From assembly GCA_965370415.1 (NCBI GenBank), contig CBDUTJ010000009.1, positions 25,168 through 89,167 of the forward strand: a DNA stretch of 64,000 nt. Reading direction: 5' to 3'. The position numbers were made by a program, and so were the translations under genes. The notes under the pieces were generated by a model. The model saw only the letters and a list, made by a program, of their open reading frames with translations. It had not been told where the DNA came from and did not search any database. Below, piece after piece: positions 1-10,307 of the stretch; position 1 is the stretch's first letter; each line of letters begins with the position of its first letter. The stretch is from JACNIV01 sp965370415 (GTDB lineage: Bacteria; Cloacimonadota; Cloacimonadia; Cloacimonadales; TCS61).

Positions 1-1
1 C

Positions 2-667
2 TGGCTTCAACTTGCCGATAGATTTTCACTTTCAAAGATAATTTCGGGCACAATGGGTACTTTCATTGACTTCCTTGTAAAATTGCTTCTTACTGTTGCT
101 TTTATGATTTTCATTGTTTTGGAACGAACCAAGTTGATCAAACGGGTTGAAAAGGTTTTAACGAAAGATGAAGCAGAGCATTCTACAGATGTGGTTATAA
201 AGATCGAACAATCGGTAAAAACTTATATTGTAAATAAAACCTTTATTAGTCTTATCACCGGTCTTATCAGTATGTTCTTCATTGCCATTCTGGGAATCGA
301 CTTTGCTGTGATTTCCGGACTCTTGATATTCATTCTTAATTATATTCCCAATCTCGGCTCGATAGTAGCTTCTGCTTTTCCCATGCTTATTTGTTTTATT
401 CAGTTTGGATTCAGCTGGCAACTAATAGCTATTTCTACAGCTCTCATTTCCACTCAGATGATAATGGGAAATTTCGTAGAACCAAAAATGATGGGTACAG
501 GATTGAAGCTATCCCCTCTTTTCGTTCTGATCGCTCTGATCTTCTGGTTCTGGGTATGGGGTCCTGTTGGAATGATATTGGCAGTTCCAATATCCTCTGC
601 CATGAATCTTATAATCAAGGAAATACCTTCTTTAAAGATCGTCTCTGCTTTCATCAGCAGCGAATAA
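2..667 (+). CDS. AI-2E family transporter (PerM type), C-terminal part
   Basis: The reading frame is open from the first bases of the window, so the gene begins upstream and only about the last 221 residues are here. What remains is strongly hydrophobic, with several membrane segments, and carries the pattern typical of the AI-2E/PerM permease family: a basic cytosolic stretch, then 'NYIPNLGS' and 'GNFVEPKMMG', then a Pro/Gly-rich last helix region ('WGPVGMILAVP'). Members are inner-membrane proteins proposed to export small molecules or ions; the substrate cannot be told from sequence. An internal ATG at 53 is inside the conserved frame and is unlikely to be the start. The stop lies one base before the next gene, so the two are probably cotranscribed. 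Confidence 0.85.
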   Translation, partial: WLQLADRFSLSKIISGTMGTFIDFLVKLLLTVAFMIFIVLERTKLIKRVEKVLTKDEAEHSTDVVIKIEQSVKTYIVNKTFISLITGLISMFFIAILGIDFAVISGLLIFILNYIPNLGSIVASAFPMLICFIQFGFSWQLIAISTALISTQMIMGNFVEPKMMGTGLKLSPLFVLIALIFWFWVWGPVGMILAVPISSAMNLIIKEIPSLKIVSAFISSE

Positions 668-668
668 T

Positions 669-1919
669 ATGCCCTTAAAAATTGCAACTGTGGCTGCTGC
701 CAGTCTGGCGGCTGAACACAGTTTACAAGCAGGTGACATAATAATTTCCATCAATGGATATAATATTCACGATTTTCTTGATCTTCGGTTTTTTGGTGCA
801 GAGGAAATATTGGAGATCGATTATAAAAATTCACGAGGAAAATTCAAACAGGTAATAATTCATCAGAATTGGGATATACCTTTGGGAATCGAACCTGTTC
901 TCCATAAATGTAGAATCTGTACAAATGATTGTATCTTCTGTTTTGTAGATCAGATGCGCCCGGATTTCAGGGAAACACTGTACATAAAAGACGACGATTA
1001 TAAACTTTCTTTTACATTTGGAAATTTCATTACTTTAACAAATCTAACGGAAAGAGATTACCAAAAAATATTTGAGCAAAGATTAAGTCCTTTATATATT
1101 TCAGTTCATACTACCAATCCTTCGCTTCACCGGAAAATGCTGCGTTACAAACAAGATTTCAACATTATGGAAAAACTGGAAAATCTTTCTAAAAACGTAA
1201 TAGCTCTTCATACACAGATAGTTGTAGTACCCGGCTGGAATGATGGTGATGAATTGCTTCGATCTTTGAAAGATCTCACTTCACCCTGCTTGAATGTTCT
1301 CTCTGTAGGTATAATTCCGGTAGGACTTACAAAATACAGGAATTCTCTTATTAATATTAAGAATGTTTCTCCAGAACTGGCAAAAGAGCTCATAGAATTA
1401 TCAGATAATTTTTCTAAGACTTACTGTTCTGATGAAATTTACCTGCTGGCTGATGAAGAAATCCCATCCAAAAATTTCTATGATGGCTATCCTCAACTGG
1501 AAAACGGGATTGGCATGATACGGCTGATGCTGGAGAATTGGAAATCATGCAAAGAAGCATTTATCAAAGAAATAGCAGCGATAAATTCAAGTTTTGTTTT
1601 TGTTACAGGTAAACTTGCTTTCAAATATATTTCCAAAATAGCAGAAGAGATTAATAAAAAATTACCCGGTAAAATCAGTACTATTCCGGTAGATAATGTT
1701 TTCTTTGGCCCTTCTGTAACAGTAACAGGCCTTCTGGCAGGAGCAGATATCCTGTCTCAAGTTAATACCTCACAAAACAGAACCGTTGTGTTAAGCAGTA
1801 ATATTTTTAACGAAAATGGAATAACCCTGGATAATATCAGTAAAATCCAACTTAAAGATAGGCTTGGCTCTAAACTTCTGATAGTAGACGAAGATTTCTC
1901 TTCCTGGAATCATATCTAA
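669..1919 (+). CDS. DUF512 radical SAM protein with N-terminal PDZ-like domain
   Basis: The 416-residue protein begins with a PDZ-like segment ('LQAGDIIISINGY', about residues 20-35), then a radical SAM cluster motif C-TND-C-IF-C followed by 'FVDQ' (about residues 80-95), and a long C-terminal DUF512 region with 'PVDNVFFGPSVTVTGLL'. This order matches the family annotated as putative Fe-S oxidoreductase/TIGR03279. It should bind a [4Fe-4S] cluster and cleave S-adenosylmethionine in the cytoplasm; the substrate is unknown in the family as far as I know. The start is one base after the transporter stop. A 96-base spacer with a TTGACA box at 1954 separates it from the next gene. Confidence 0.88.
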   Translation: MPLKIATVAAASLAAEHSLQAGDIIISINGYNIHDFLDLRFFGAEEILEIDYKNSRGKFKQVIIHQNWDIPLGIEPVLHKCRICTNDCIFCFVDQMRPDFRETLYIKDDDYKLSFTFGNFITLTNLTERDYQKIFEQRLSPLYISVHTTNPSLHRKMLRYKQDFNIMEKLENLSKNVIALHTQIVVVPGWNDGDELLRSLKDLTSPCLNVLSVGIIPVGLTKYRNSLINIKNVSPELAKELIELSDNFSKTYCSDEIYLLADEEIPSKNFYDGYPQLENGIGMIRLMLENWKSCKEAFIKEIAAINSSFVFVTGKLAFKYISKIAEEINKKLPGKISTIPVDNVFFGPSVTVTGLLAGADILSQVNTSQNRTVVLSSNIFNENGITLDNISKIQLKDRLGSKLLIVDEDFSSWNHI

Positions 1920-2015
1920 TAGCTTTTATTAGAGTAATTGTAATTTATTCAGCTTGACAGAAAATCATCCCGCAAATTTATTTTTTTTCAGTAAAATATT
2001 TAATAAGGATATTGA

Positions 2016-5000
2016 ATGTCAGAAAAAGAATGCATACTTGTAGTTGAAGATGAATTGATAGTAGCAGAGGATATCCAGAAGATACTGAAGGATTACGGTT
2101 ACATTGTACCTAAGATTATTTCGACAGGTGAAGAGACTATCCAATATGTAAAAAAAAACCCACCAGATTTAATACTTATGGATATTATGTTGCGGACTCA
2201 ATTAAACGGTATCGAGGTTGCAAAGGAAATATCCAGTCTAAATATTCCTGTTATTTACATTACTGCTTATTCAGATAGTGATTTTATTAAGCAGGCTAAA
2301 CTAACAGAACCATTCGGTTATTTATTGAAGCCCTTCAGGGAACGTGAACTGATAGCTACTATTGAAATGGCATTATATAAGCATAAAATGGACAAAATGC
2401 TTAAAGAAAGCGAAAATAAATTCCGGACCCTGGTTGAAACAACTAAAGAAGGCATCTGCGTTGTAGATGAAGATGAAAATATCACCTTCAGCAATAATGC
2501 ATCTGCAGAGATATTCGGTTGCCCGGTCAGTGAACTTGTTGGAAAAAACCTCAATGATTTTATTACTGATGAGGAATTTAAAAAGATTCTTTCACAAACA
2601 GATCAGAGAAAAAATAATAAATTTTCCAAGTATGAAGTTGAAATAACCCGCAAAAATGGTGTTAAAAGAATTATTAACGTTAATGCCAGCCCGAAATTTA
2701 CTCAAGGTCTTTATAATGGTGCATTTGGAATTTTCAATGATATTACCGAGCAAAAACAGAAACAACGACAACTGAAAGAAGCTAAAGATAATTATCAAAG
2801 AATATTTGAAAACATCCAAGATGTTTATTGTGAGATGGATTTTAATGGAGTTTTGCGAGAAATAAGCCCTTCAGTTGAAGAGATGAGCAGTTACACACGT
2901 GAAGAACTCATTGGAAAATCGATCAATGACATTTACTTCGACTGCAATGAAAAAGATGCGTTCCTTTCCAAGATCACCAAAGAAGGCCAAGTTACAGATT
3001 ATTATTTAAAACTTAAAGATAAAGATGGCAGTACTTTGCTATGCTCTGCCAATGCAAAATTAGTAAAAGACGATAAAAACGGAACAATAAAGATTATCGG
3101 TTCACTTCGAAATATTACAGACAGAAAAGAATCTGAAGTTGCACTTCATAATAGTAAAGAGCGCTACAAGAAGCTGTTTGAATCATCTATCGACGCAATA
3201 ATGATGTTAGATCGTAAAGGTATTTTTGAATATAATAACGCCACTGTAAAACTTTTTAAAGTGTCGGATAAAAAAGAATTACTTAACCAAACGATTTCAG
3301 ATGTTTCACCTTTAAAACAACCGAATGGAGAAAGTTCTAAATTGGCTGCAAACCGGCATCTTGAAAAAACCTACAAAGATGGTTATAATAAATTTGAGTG
3401 GGTTCTGAAAAAGAAGAACGGAGATTTGTTTACGGCTGAAATATGGCTAACTGCTTTCAGCTTAAATAATAAGGATGTAATCCAGGCTACAATAAGAGAT
3501 TCATCCTCTAAAAAAAAAACTCTGGAAAAGCTGCAAAAAGAACACGACGAAGTTAAAGAGAAGATAACCCAACGCACAGAAGAGCTGATAAAAACCAACG
3601 AACTTCTGCAAAAACAGATTAATGATAAGATTCATGTGGAAGATGCTCTTCAACGTAAAACACTACAACAGGAATTACTTTTAAAAACGGCTCGATATAT
3701 AAATTCTAGTTTGGATATAATCGAAGTTCTACGACGGATCGCAACAGAAGTAATGGATTTACTTGACTCTTATGGTTGCACTATATACTTGATAGCAGAA
3801 GATGGCAAAACATTACTCCCGCAAATTGTAATAGATCCGGTTTATGAAAAAGAAATCATGTCTACTCCCCTCGACATTGAAGCCAGTTTTACAGGAAAAG
3901 CTGTAAAAGCAAAAGAAAGCTTCATGTTCAACGATGCTGTACAAAATACAAATGGTTATCAAATCCCCGGTACTACCGAAGAAGAAAATGAAAGGATCAT
4001 CTCTGCTCCTTTTGTGGCTGAGGGAAAAGTTCTGGGAGCAATTTGCTTGAATAGGATAGGACCATATTTTACTAAAGAAGACCTGGCTCTGGCAGATACA
4101 TTTGCCAATTATGCAACTACAGCCATAAAAAATGCACAGACTTTTCAGAAATTACAGCACGAAATAGAAGAGCGAAACCTGGCAGAAAAAGCCCATCGTG
4201 AAAGCGAAAAAAGATACAAAAACCTACAAGCTAATATTCCTGTGGGTATTTTCCGAGCAACTCCTCAAGGAAAACTTCTTGCTGTCAATCCAACTATGTT
4301 TAAAATGTTCGGATACAAAACTGAGAAAGAATTTAAAACCGTTCTTACAACTAAACTCTATTCCCAACCCAAAGACCGTATAAGGCTCATGGAAGAACTT
4401 CGTTCAAAAAACGAAATTCATAATTTTGAAGTTGAACTTTTAAAAAAAAACAAGACTGTTTTCTGGTGCTCTTTAAGTATTAAAACCGTCAAGAATGAAA
4501 AAGGAGAATGGATCTATCAAGACGGCATGATAACCGATATCTCAAAAAGAAAAATCTCTGAACTAACCCATAATGTACTTTTTAACATTGGAAATGCTGT
4601 TAATTCAACCAAAGACCTGCAGGAATTCTTTAAAACCATTCACCATGAACTTGCTAAGATCATTCGAACAAAAAATTTCTACATTGCACTATACGATAAA
4701 AGTTCGAATTTAATATCCTCTCCTTATTATGTTGATCAATTAAATAAACAAATTCCCCCTCAGCAGGAACTTGGAAAAGGTTTAACTGCTTATGTAATTC
4801 GCACAGGAAAATCACTCTTTCTGGATAAAAGGAAACGTGATAAACTTATGAAGGATGGAGTAATTGCCAATTATAAATGGAAAAGCAAACTATGGTTGGG
4901 AGTACCTCTTAAAATAAACAATGAAGTTATAGGTGCCATGGCTGTTCAAAGTTACGAAAATGAAAAAGCATTCGAGAAAAAAGACTTGAAAGTGCTGGAG

Positions 5001-6473
5001 TTTGTTTCCGACCAGGTGGCAATTGCTGTTCATAGAAAACGTTCTGAGGAAGCATTACGGGCCAGTGAACAATTAAACAGAACAGTTATCGATAATTCAC
5101 CTATAGGAATTTCGGTAAGAGATAAGAATGGTACGCTTCTTATCGCTAATAAAGCATGGAAAAAAATCTGGAATAAAACATCCTCACAGGTGAAGATTGA
5201 ACTTCAGAAAAAAGCATCTTTCAATTTTAATAATCGAGATCAATATCTTGGTGAACATCTTCCTGATGTGAAAGAAGTATACACAGAAGGTGGAGAATAT
5301 TACATTCCTGAACTTAAAGTTACAGGTAAAAATAAGACGAAATGGATTTCACATTATTTCTATGCAATCCAGGATAGAGACAGCAGGGTCGATAAAGTGG
5401 TCATAATTACAGAAGATATAACACAACGAAAACAAGCTGAAGAAAAACTTCTGAGAACTCAACTTCGACTGGCAACACTGTTCAAATATGTACCCAACAT
5501 TATTCTATATGAAACCGGTGGTAAACAGGAATTCATGTCTGAAAATATTCTCGATCTATTGGGATTTCCTGCAGAAGATTTCATAAAAGATAAAAATAAA
5601 TTTACTACCCTTATCCATCCCGAAGATCAAGAGTATATACAACAAAAATATAAAGACTGGGAAAAATCGGGAAAGGAAGATCTTCTAACTCTCTGGTTCA
5701 GAGTTCGGAAATCTGATGGAACATACATGTGGATCGAAGATAGAATGGTCGAGATCGTTCCGGAAAATGAAAAAAAATATCATGCAGGTGTAAAAATAGA
5801 TATTTCTAATCTGAAAAAATCGGAAGAAGAACTAAAGGACAGTTACAAAAAACTGCAAAGACTTTTGGAAGAAACTATAAATGGACTCGTTTCAGCAGTT
5901 GAAATGCGGGACCCCTATACTGCTGGCCACCAAAGGCGGGTTGCTACGCTTGCTTCTGCTCTAGCTCGTGAGATGGGGCTTCCAGTAGATCAGGTGGATG
6001 GCTTGAATCTGGCTGCCCTGGTTCATGATATTGGTAAGATCAATGTACCGGCAGAGATATTAAGCAAACCCGGTAAACTAACTCCCGCAGAATTCAATCT
6101 GATAAAAATGCATCCTCAAACCGGATTTGATATATTAAAATCCATTGAATTCCCATGGCCTGTAGCAGAAGTGGTGCTTCAGCACCAGGAACGACTGGAT
6201 GGTTCATCATATCCGCAAGGATTGAAAGGAGACGAGATCAGTTTGAATGCCCGCATACTCAGTGTCGCAGATGTTGTAGAAGCTATGCAATCTCATCGTC
6301 CTTATCGCCCTTCTCTTGGTATTGATGTTGCTTTGGAAGAAATTAAGAAAAATCGCGGTATTCTTTACGATCCGGTCGTCGTGGATGCCTGTATGACATT
6401 GTTTAATGAAAAGGGATTTAAATTTTCGGAAGAAAAAAATCAGGATAGTGAAAACATTACAAACTTAACCTGA
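2016..6473 (+). CDS. Multidomain sensor: REC, six PAS, two GAF, HD-GYP
   Basis: Residues 1-120 form a response-regulator receiver with phospho-acceptor Asp56 in 'LILMDIM'. PAS-type segments lie near 130-250, 255-375, 380-495, 730-845, 1010-1140 and 1142-1270, GAF domains near 551-710 and 851-1005, and a coiled coil near 497-545. The C-terminal HD-GYP domain (about 1285-1465) has the HD pair at 1337-1338, so the likely output is cyclic-di-GMP hydrolysis in the cytoplasm, driven by phosphorylation and small-ligand sensing. There is no membrane segment and no histidine-kinase domain. The signature region reads HQERLDGSSYP (1390-1400), not the usual HHE..DG.GYP, so activity is not certain. A terminator follows directly. 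TTGACA at 1954-1959 may be the -35 box. Confidence 0.92.
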   Translation: MSEKECILVVEDELIVAEDIQKILKDYGYIVPKIISTGEETIQYVKKNPPDLILMDIMLRTQLNGIEVAKEISSLNIPVIYITAYSDSDFIKQAKLTEPFGYLLKPFRERELIATIEMALYKHKMDKMLKESENKFRTLVETTKEGICVVDEDENITFSNNASAEIFGCPVSELVGKNLNDFITDEEFKKILSQTDQRKNNKFSKYEVEITRKNGVKRIINVNASPKFTQGLYNGAFGIFNDITEQKQKQRQLKEAKDNYQRIFENIQDVYCEMDFNGVLREISPSVEEMSSYTREELIGKSINDIYFDCNEKDAFLSKITKEGQVTDYYLKLKDKDGSTLLCSANAKLVKDDKNGTIKIIGSLRNITDRKESEVALHNSKERYKKLFESSIDAIMMLDRKGIFEYNNATVKLFKVSDKKELLNQTISDVSPLKQPNGESSKLAANRHLEKTYKDGYNKFEWVLKKKNGDLFTAEIWLTAFSLNNKDVIQATIRDSSSKKKTLEKLQKEHDEVKEKITQRTEELIKTNELLQKQINDKIHVEDALQRKTLQQELLLKTARYINSSLDIIEVLRRIATEVMDLLDSYGCTIYLIAEDGKTLLPQIVIDPVYEKEIMSTPLDIEASFTGKAVKAKESFMFNDAVQNTNGYQIPGTTEEENERIISAPFVAEGKVLGAICLNRIGPYFTKEDLALADTFANYATTAIKNAQTFQKLQHEIEERNLAEKAHRESEKRYKNLQANIPVGIFRATPQGKLLAVNPTMFKMFGYKTEKEFKTVLTTKLYSQPKDRIRLMEELRSKNEIHNFEVELLKKNKTVFWCSLSIKTVKNEKGEWIYQDGMITDISKRKISELTHNVLFNIGNAVNSTKDLQEFFKTIHHELAKIIRTKNFYIALYDKSSNLISSPYYVDQLNKQIPPQQELGKGLTAYVIRTGKSLFLDKRKRDKLMKDGVIANYKWKSKLWLGVPLKINNEVIGAMAVQSYENEKAFEKKDLKVLEFVSDQVAIAVHRKRSEEALRASEQLNRTVIDNSPIGISVRDKNGTLLIANKAWKKIWNKTSSQVKIELQKKASFNFNNRDQYLGEHLPDVKEVYTEGGEYYIPELKVTGKNKTKWISHYFYAIQDRDSRVDKVVIITEDITQRKQAEEKLLRTQLRLATLFKYVPNIILYETGGKQEFMSENILDLLGFPAEDFIKDKNKFTTLIHPEDQEYIQQKYKDWEKSGKEDLLTLWFRVRKSDGTYMWIEDRMVEIVPENEKKYHAGVKIDISNLKKSEEELKDSYKKLQRLLEETINGLVSAVEMRDPYTAGHQRRVATLASALAREMGLPVDQVDGLNLAALVHDIGKINVPAEILSKPGKLTPAEFNLIKMHPQTGFDILKSIEFPWPVAEVVLQHQERLDGSSYPQGLKGDEISLNARILSVADVVEAMQSHRPYRPSLGIDVALEEIKKNRGILYDPVVVDACMTLFNEKGFKFSEEKNQDSENITNLT

Positions 6474-6485
6474 GAATAATAAGAA

Positions 6486-6516
6486 AACCTCCCAATTGTT
6501 CGGGAGGTTATTTTTT
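6486..6516 (+). terminator. Rho-independent terminator, probably bidirectional
   Basis: A perfect 8-base stem (AACCTCCC, 6486-6493, with GGGAGGTT, 6502-6509) and 8-base loop is followed by ATTTTTTA. It lies 12 bases after the sensor gene's stop and 20 bases from the stop of the facing minus-strand gene. The opposite strand also gives a T-rich run (TTTTCTT) after the stem, so it may serve both convergent units. Confidence 0.88.
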
Positions 6517-6535
6517 AATCCTGTAAAATTAACTA

Positions 6536-6967
6536 TTATCTCCAGAATCTGTTATATATATCCGGCACTGTATATTGTTTGAATTCTATTATGAAACTGG
6601 TATTTTCCGAAGGTGAATAATTCAACTGAAAATTAGGAAGCATTTTGCTGGTGTTGTTGTTATTACCCTCAAATTCAATTCCGCCTTTATAGGTAGCAGT
6701 TCCAAAATTCACAAAGTTCAGATCCAGTTTCAAATTTAATTTCGGACTGAACTGGTAATTCAAATGATTTGTATAAACAGACTGGTAATAGCTCTGTTTA
6801 TTCGATGAAATTCCACTCATAAAAGAAACTGAATGGTTTATTGTAATATTATTCGTATTAAGAAAGGAAGGTGTAAGCAGTCCTGGGGTAAAAGCATTCT
6901 CAATGATCTCTGCATTTATCATTACAGTTATCATTAACATTAAAGTAAGAATCAAAATTTTCCTCAT
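6536..6967 (-). CDS. Small exported protein, probable outer-membrane or periplasmic
   Basis: No recognised family. The 143-residue protein starts with a basic end and a long hydrophobic stretch ending in 'INA', a good Sec signal peptide of about 19 residues. The rest alternates polar and hydrophobic residues ('LNYQFSPKLNLKLDLNFV', 'NFQLNYSP', 'SFIIEFKQY') as in short beta-strands, and it ends on aromatic residues (FWR), as many outer-membrane barrels do. It is too short for a full large barrel. It is the last gene before the shared terminator at the end of the long minus-strand operon and follows the propeller gene by 72 bases, so cotranscription is likely. Function cannot be assigned. Confidence 0.7.
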   Translation of the reverse strand: MRKILILTLMLMITVMINAEIIENAFTPGLLTPSFLNTNNITINHSVSFMSGISSNKQSYYQSVYTNHLNYQFSPKLNLKLDLNFVNFGTATYKGGIEFEGNNNNTSKMLPNFQLNYSPSENTSFIIEFKQYTVPDIYNRFWR

Positions 6968-7039
6968 TTATTCCTCCCGATTATTTTCATGACTAATTTC
7001 ATATACTTGATAATATATGTCAAATTCTATTTTAGAAAA

Positions 7040-9661
7040 TTATTTTAATAGAATCATTTTCTTCACACCGGAAATCTTACCATCGAGCTTTAGTCTGTAC
7101 AGATATGTACCACTGGAAACTATTTGCCCGTTTTCATTAGTGCTGTTCCATACTATTTTTGTTGGAACTTGAAAGCCGGGATCATCAATTTTGAAAGTTC
7201 TAACCTTCTGTCCTTTTACATTAAATATTTCGATTTCAGCTTTTGAGACCTGTTTATCTAATGTAAATGAAATTGTTGTTGTAGGGTTGAAAGGATTGGG
7301 ATAGTTTTGCATAAGTTTTGCAGCAGCAGATATAACAAATACATCGTCAGTAGTAACAAGTTCATCCAGATCAAGTTTGTAGGCAGAGCATCCATAAGTG
7401 CCAATAACTAAAGACCGGGTTGGATTGTGAAGTTTAATCCCTATCACTGGTACATTGGGAAGACCGTTAGATAAACTTACCCATTCATCTCCTCCGTTTT
7501 CAGTATAAAATAAACCAGCATCTGAGCCAACAAATATCCTGCCAGGAACTTCCGGATCAAGTGCAATGCAATTCATGGGTAATTCAGGCAGATTAGAAGA
7601 AATATCGACCCATGATTGACCAAGATTTTCGGATCGGAAAATATGAGGTTGCGGCTCATCCCAGCGAAAACCGGAAACTGTGGCATAAATTGTTAATGGC
7701 TCAAATGGATCTCCTGCTACGCGGGTTATCCAGCGGTCTGGTAAACCTGTGGAAACATCTGTCCAGGTAGTTCCATCATCACTAGATACATGAACGTTTC
7801 CGTCATCTGTTCCTGCAATCACAATATTAGGAAAGCTTGGATTCACTGCTATAGTGGTCACAGTATGGTAACTGCTTCCATCATCCCCATCGGTAATGTC
7901 TTCACTGATGGCAATCCAGTAATCTCCACTATTGTTTGTTTTCCAAATTCGATAAGTTCCAAAATACAATATTGTCGGATCAAAAGGATGCATTTCAAGC
8001 GGAGCAGACCAATTTTTCCTGTCATATTCCATCTGACCCGCAATATAATAGAAATTAGAACCGCAATTATTGGATCTAAATAGATTTCCCCACTGATATT
8101 CGGCAAAAATTATATTCGGATCTATATAATTCACTTTGCAATAGAAGCCATCTCCTCCCAAAATGATCTCCCAATCATTCAATGCTCCTGTCATGGTTCT
8201 AATCGTACTGTTATCCTGAGTTCCACCGTAGATTCTTTGAGAATTAGTATAATCAATTTCAATAGCATAAAATTGGGTTAGAGGAAGATTATTTATTTTT
8301 GTCCAATCGTCCCCAAAATTCATACTAGTATAAAGTCCACCGTCATTTCCTTCCACCATTCTGCCCGTAAATTCATCAATTACCATAGCATGATGATCAA
8401 CATGAATTTCATTCATATTTCCATAATCTGCAATGACCTCCCAGTTGTTTCCTCCATTTTCAGTTCTGCATAATGCTACTCCAAGTGCATAAGCTCGGTT
8501 TTCATCTGCGGGATCAACACAAATCTGACCAAAATACCAACCAAAACTGGAATTCATATCTGTAATATTATAATCGTTTGTTTGTATCCAGGAAGTTCCA
8601 GCATCAGTTGATTTAAATATTCCCAGGAATGAATATCCTCCTAAAGGTTGTTGATCATAAAAGGCATAAATCACATTAGGATTGGATTTTGCTATAGACA
8701 GACCGATTCGTCCAACTCTGTCATGGTTAGGAAGTCCATTGGTTAATTCTACCCAATTATCACCTCCATCCAATGATTTATAGATACCAGAAGATAATCC
8801 ACCAGAACGCCTATAATTTCTTCCTCTCATTCTTTCCCACATGGAAGCATATAAAATATTTGAATCAACAGGATGTTGTACAATATCAATAGCAGCTGTA
8901 GAATCTGTGAGAAAGAGCTTCCTATCCCAGGTTAGACCACCATTATCGCTACGATAGATGCCACGTTCTGCATTGGGACTGAACAGAGTTCCGGTGGCTG
9001 CAACAAAGATACGATTGGAATTTGAATGGTCGATCAAGATTCGGGCAATATATGCAGAATTTTCTAAGCCAATATGTTCCCAGTTTGCTCCACTATCAAT
9101 AGATTTATACATTCCGTAACCTACAAAGCTGTAGCTGGAAGAATTTGCTTCACCTGTTCCTGCATAAATTATATTTTCATTATTGGGGTCTATAGCCAGA
9201 TCACCTATGGAAATTACCGGTGCATCTGTAAAGATGTTTTGCCATGTCTGTCCCTCATCTGTTGTTTTAAAAATTCCACCTGTAGCTGCACCAACATACC
9301 AGGTTGAAGTATTATCGGGATGAATAGCAATATCTGTGATTCTGCCACCAATATTAGTAGGACCAGCAAGTTCCCAGTTGTATTCTCTTAAATTTCCGGT
9401 TTGCTCGTGCAGATGTTGTGCCTGTTCAAGGGCATTAATATACGAATCGTGTTTAATAATATGATATGGATAAGCACGTTGATAGCTGAACCATTCATTG
9501 GGAAGAGCTTTCGGTTCTTTCTTTATCTTACCACCAAAAGGTGTTTCGATGAATTCCGGATGTAATATCTTTTTATGCTTTTTAACTGGGCTTGAAAAGA
9601 AAAATACTCCTCCTGCGATAATTGCAAGGATAACTGTTAATATTATATATCTAAATTTCAT
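7040..9661 (-). CDS. Secreted Asp-box (BNR) beta-propeller protein with type IX sorting domain
   Basis: An N-terminal hydrophobic segment ('FRYIILTVILAIIAGGVFFF') acts as a signal peptide or anchor. About a dozen Asp-box motifs of the form S/T-x-D-x-G-x-x-W follow ('TTDEGQTW', 'SIDSGANW', 'SLDGGDNW', 'STDAGTSW', 'SENLGQSW'), spaced as in sortilin/Vps10- or sialidase-like beta-propellers. The last ~80 residues hold 'NYPNPFNPTTTI' and a FlgD-like Ig fold ending 'KKMILLK', the sorting signal of type IX secretion in FCB bacteria. I place the start at 9661: AGGAGA lies just upstream and the first codons make a clean signal. An in-frame ATG at 9685 would overlap coaE and add eight residues before the signal. 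Catalytic sialidase residues are not evident, so binding or adhesion is likelier. Confidence 0.85.
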   Translation of the reverse strand: MKFRYIILTVILAIIAGGVFFFSSPVKKHKKILHPEFIETPFGGKIKKEPKALPNEWFSYQRAYPYHIIKHDSYINALEQAQHLHEQTGNLREYNWELAGPTNIGGRITDIAIHPDNTSTWYVGAATGGIFKTTDEGQTWQNIFTDAPVISIGDLAIDPNNENIIYAGTGEANSSSYSFVGYGMYKSIDSGANWEHIGLENSAYIARILIDHSNSNRIFVAATGTLFSPNAERGIYRSDNGGLTWDRKLFLTDSTAAIDIVQHPVDSNILYASMWERMRGRNYRRSGGLSSGIYKSLDGGDNWVELTNGLPNHDRVGRIGLSIAKSNPNVIYAFYDQQPLGGYSFLGIFKSTDAGTSWIQTNDYNITDMNSSFGWYFGQICVDPADENRAYALGVALCRTENGGNNWEVIADYGNMNEIHVDHHAMVIDEFTGRMVEGNDGGLYTSMNFGDDWTKINNLPLTQFYAIEIDYTNSQRIYGGTQDNSTIRTMTGALNDWEIILGGDGFYCKVNYIDPNIIFAEYQWGNLFRSNNCGSNFYYIAGQMEYDRKNWSAPLEMHPFDPTILYFGTYRIWKTNNSGDYWIAISEDITDGDDGSSYHTVTTIAVNPSFPNIVIAGTDDGNVHVSSDDGTTWTDVSTGLPDRWITRVAGDPFEPLTIYATVSGFRWDEPQPHIFRSENLGQSWVDISSNLPELPMNCIALDPEVPGRIFVGSDAGLFYTENGGDEWVSLSNGLPNVPVIGIKLHNPTRSLVIGTYGCSAYKLDLDELVTTDDVFVISAAAKLMQNYPNPFNPTTTISFTLDKQVSKAEIEIFNVKGQKVRTFKIDDPGFQVPTKIVWNSTNENGQIVSSGTYLYRLKLDGKISGVKKMILLK

Positions 9662-9674
9662 ACATCTCTCCTGA

Positions 9675-10307
9675 TCATAATTCAATAATTTTCCTGATAT
9701 CTTTTTTACCCATCCTTTTTATCAATGGTAGGAGATTTTCCAGTTTTAAATACAATTCATTTATCGTTCCATTATTTTCTATATTAATATCGGCATGTTT
9801 CTGTTTGTCATAATCGGACATTTGCAATTTAATTCGCTGTTCAATTTGGGCAATCTTCATTTTATCTCTTTTTTGGCTACGGGATATCTGGTTTTCTTTG
9901 GCTGTCGATATATTTATCGTCAGGTCAAAAGCATCTTGTAATTTGTTTTCAAAGAGCAGTGGAATTTCAAAAACGAGATAATCTTCTCTGCTCGAATCAA
10001 TTATTGCCTGAGTTTTACTGCGTATTTGCGGATGAAGAATGCTGTTCAGGAATTTCAGATTCTCAGAGGAATCAAATACGATTTTCCCCAGTTTTTTACG
10101 GCTTATTGCACCATTTTCCAGAATTTCATTACCAAATTTCTCTGCTAAAATATAGATTATTTTTTCATCCTGCAAAACTGCATGACCCAATTTATCGGTA
10201 TAATGAACAGAGAAGCCCTTTTTCTGGAACCATTCTGAGACCAGTGTTTTCCCGGAAGCGAAACTTCCGGTTATGGCAATCAGGAAAGGTCGCTTATATT
10301 GTTTCAT
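9675..10307 (-). CDS. coaE: Dephospho-CoA kinase
   Basis: CoaE phosphorylates the 3'-OH of dephospho-CoA, the last step of coenzyme A synthesis, in the cytoplasm. The protein (about 210 residues, normal for the family) opens with the P-loop 'GSFASGKT', then 'DKLGHAVL', the CoA-binding 'HPQIR' motif and 'LVFEIPLLFENKL'. I prefer the ATG at 10307, which starts just before the P-loop strand; an in-frame ATG at 10331 would add eight residues and overlap dacA further. Neither has an ideal Shine-Dalgarno sequence. Even the short form overlaps the end of dacA by 14 bases, pointing to translational coupling inside the minus-strand operon. Confidence 0.93.
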   Translation of the reverse strand: MKQYKRPFLIAITGSFASGKTLVSEWFQKKGFSVHYTDKLGHAVLQDEKIIYILAEKFGNEILENGAISRKKLGKIVFDSSENLKFLNSILHPQIRSKTQAIIDSSREDYLVFEIPLLFENKLQDAFDLTINISTAKENQISRSQKRDKMKIAQIEQRIKLQMSDYDKQKHADINIENNGTINELYLKLENLLPLIKRMGKKDIRKIIEL

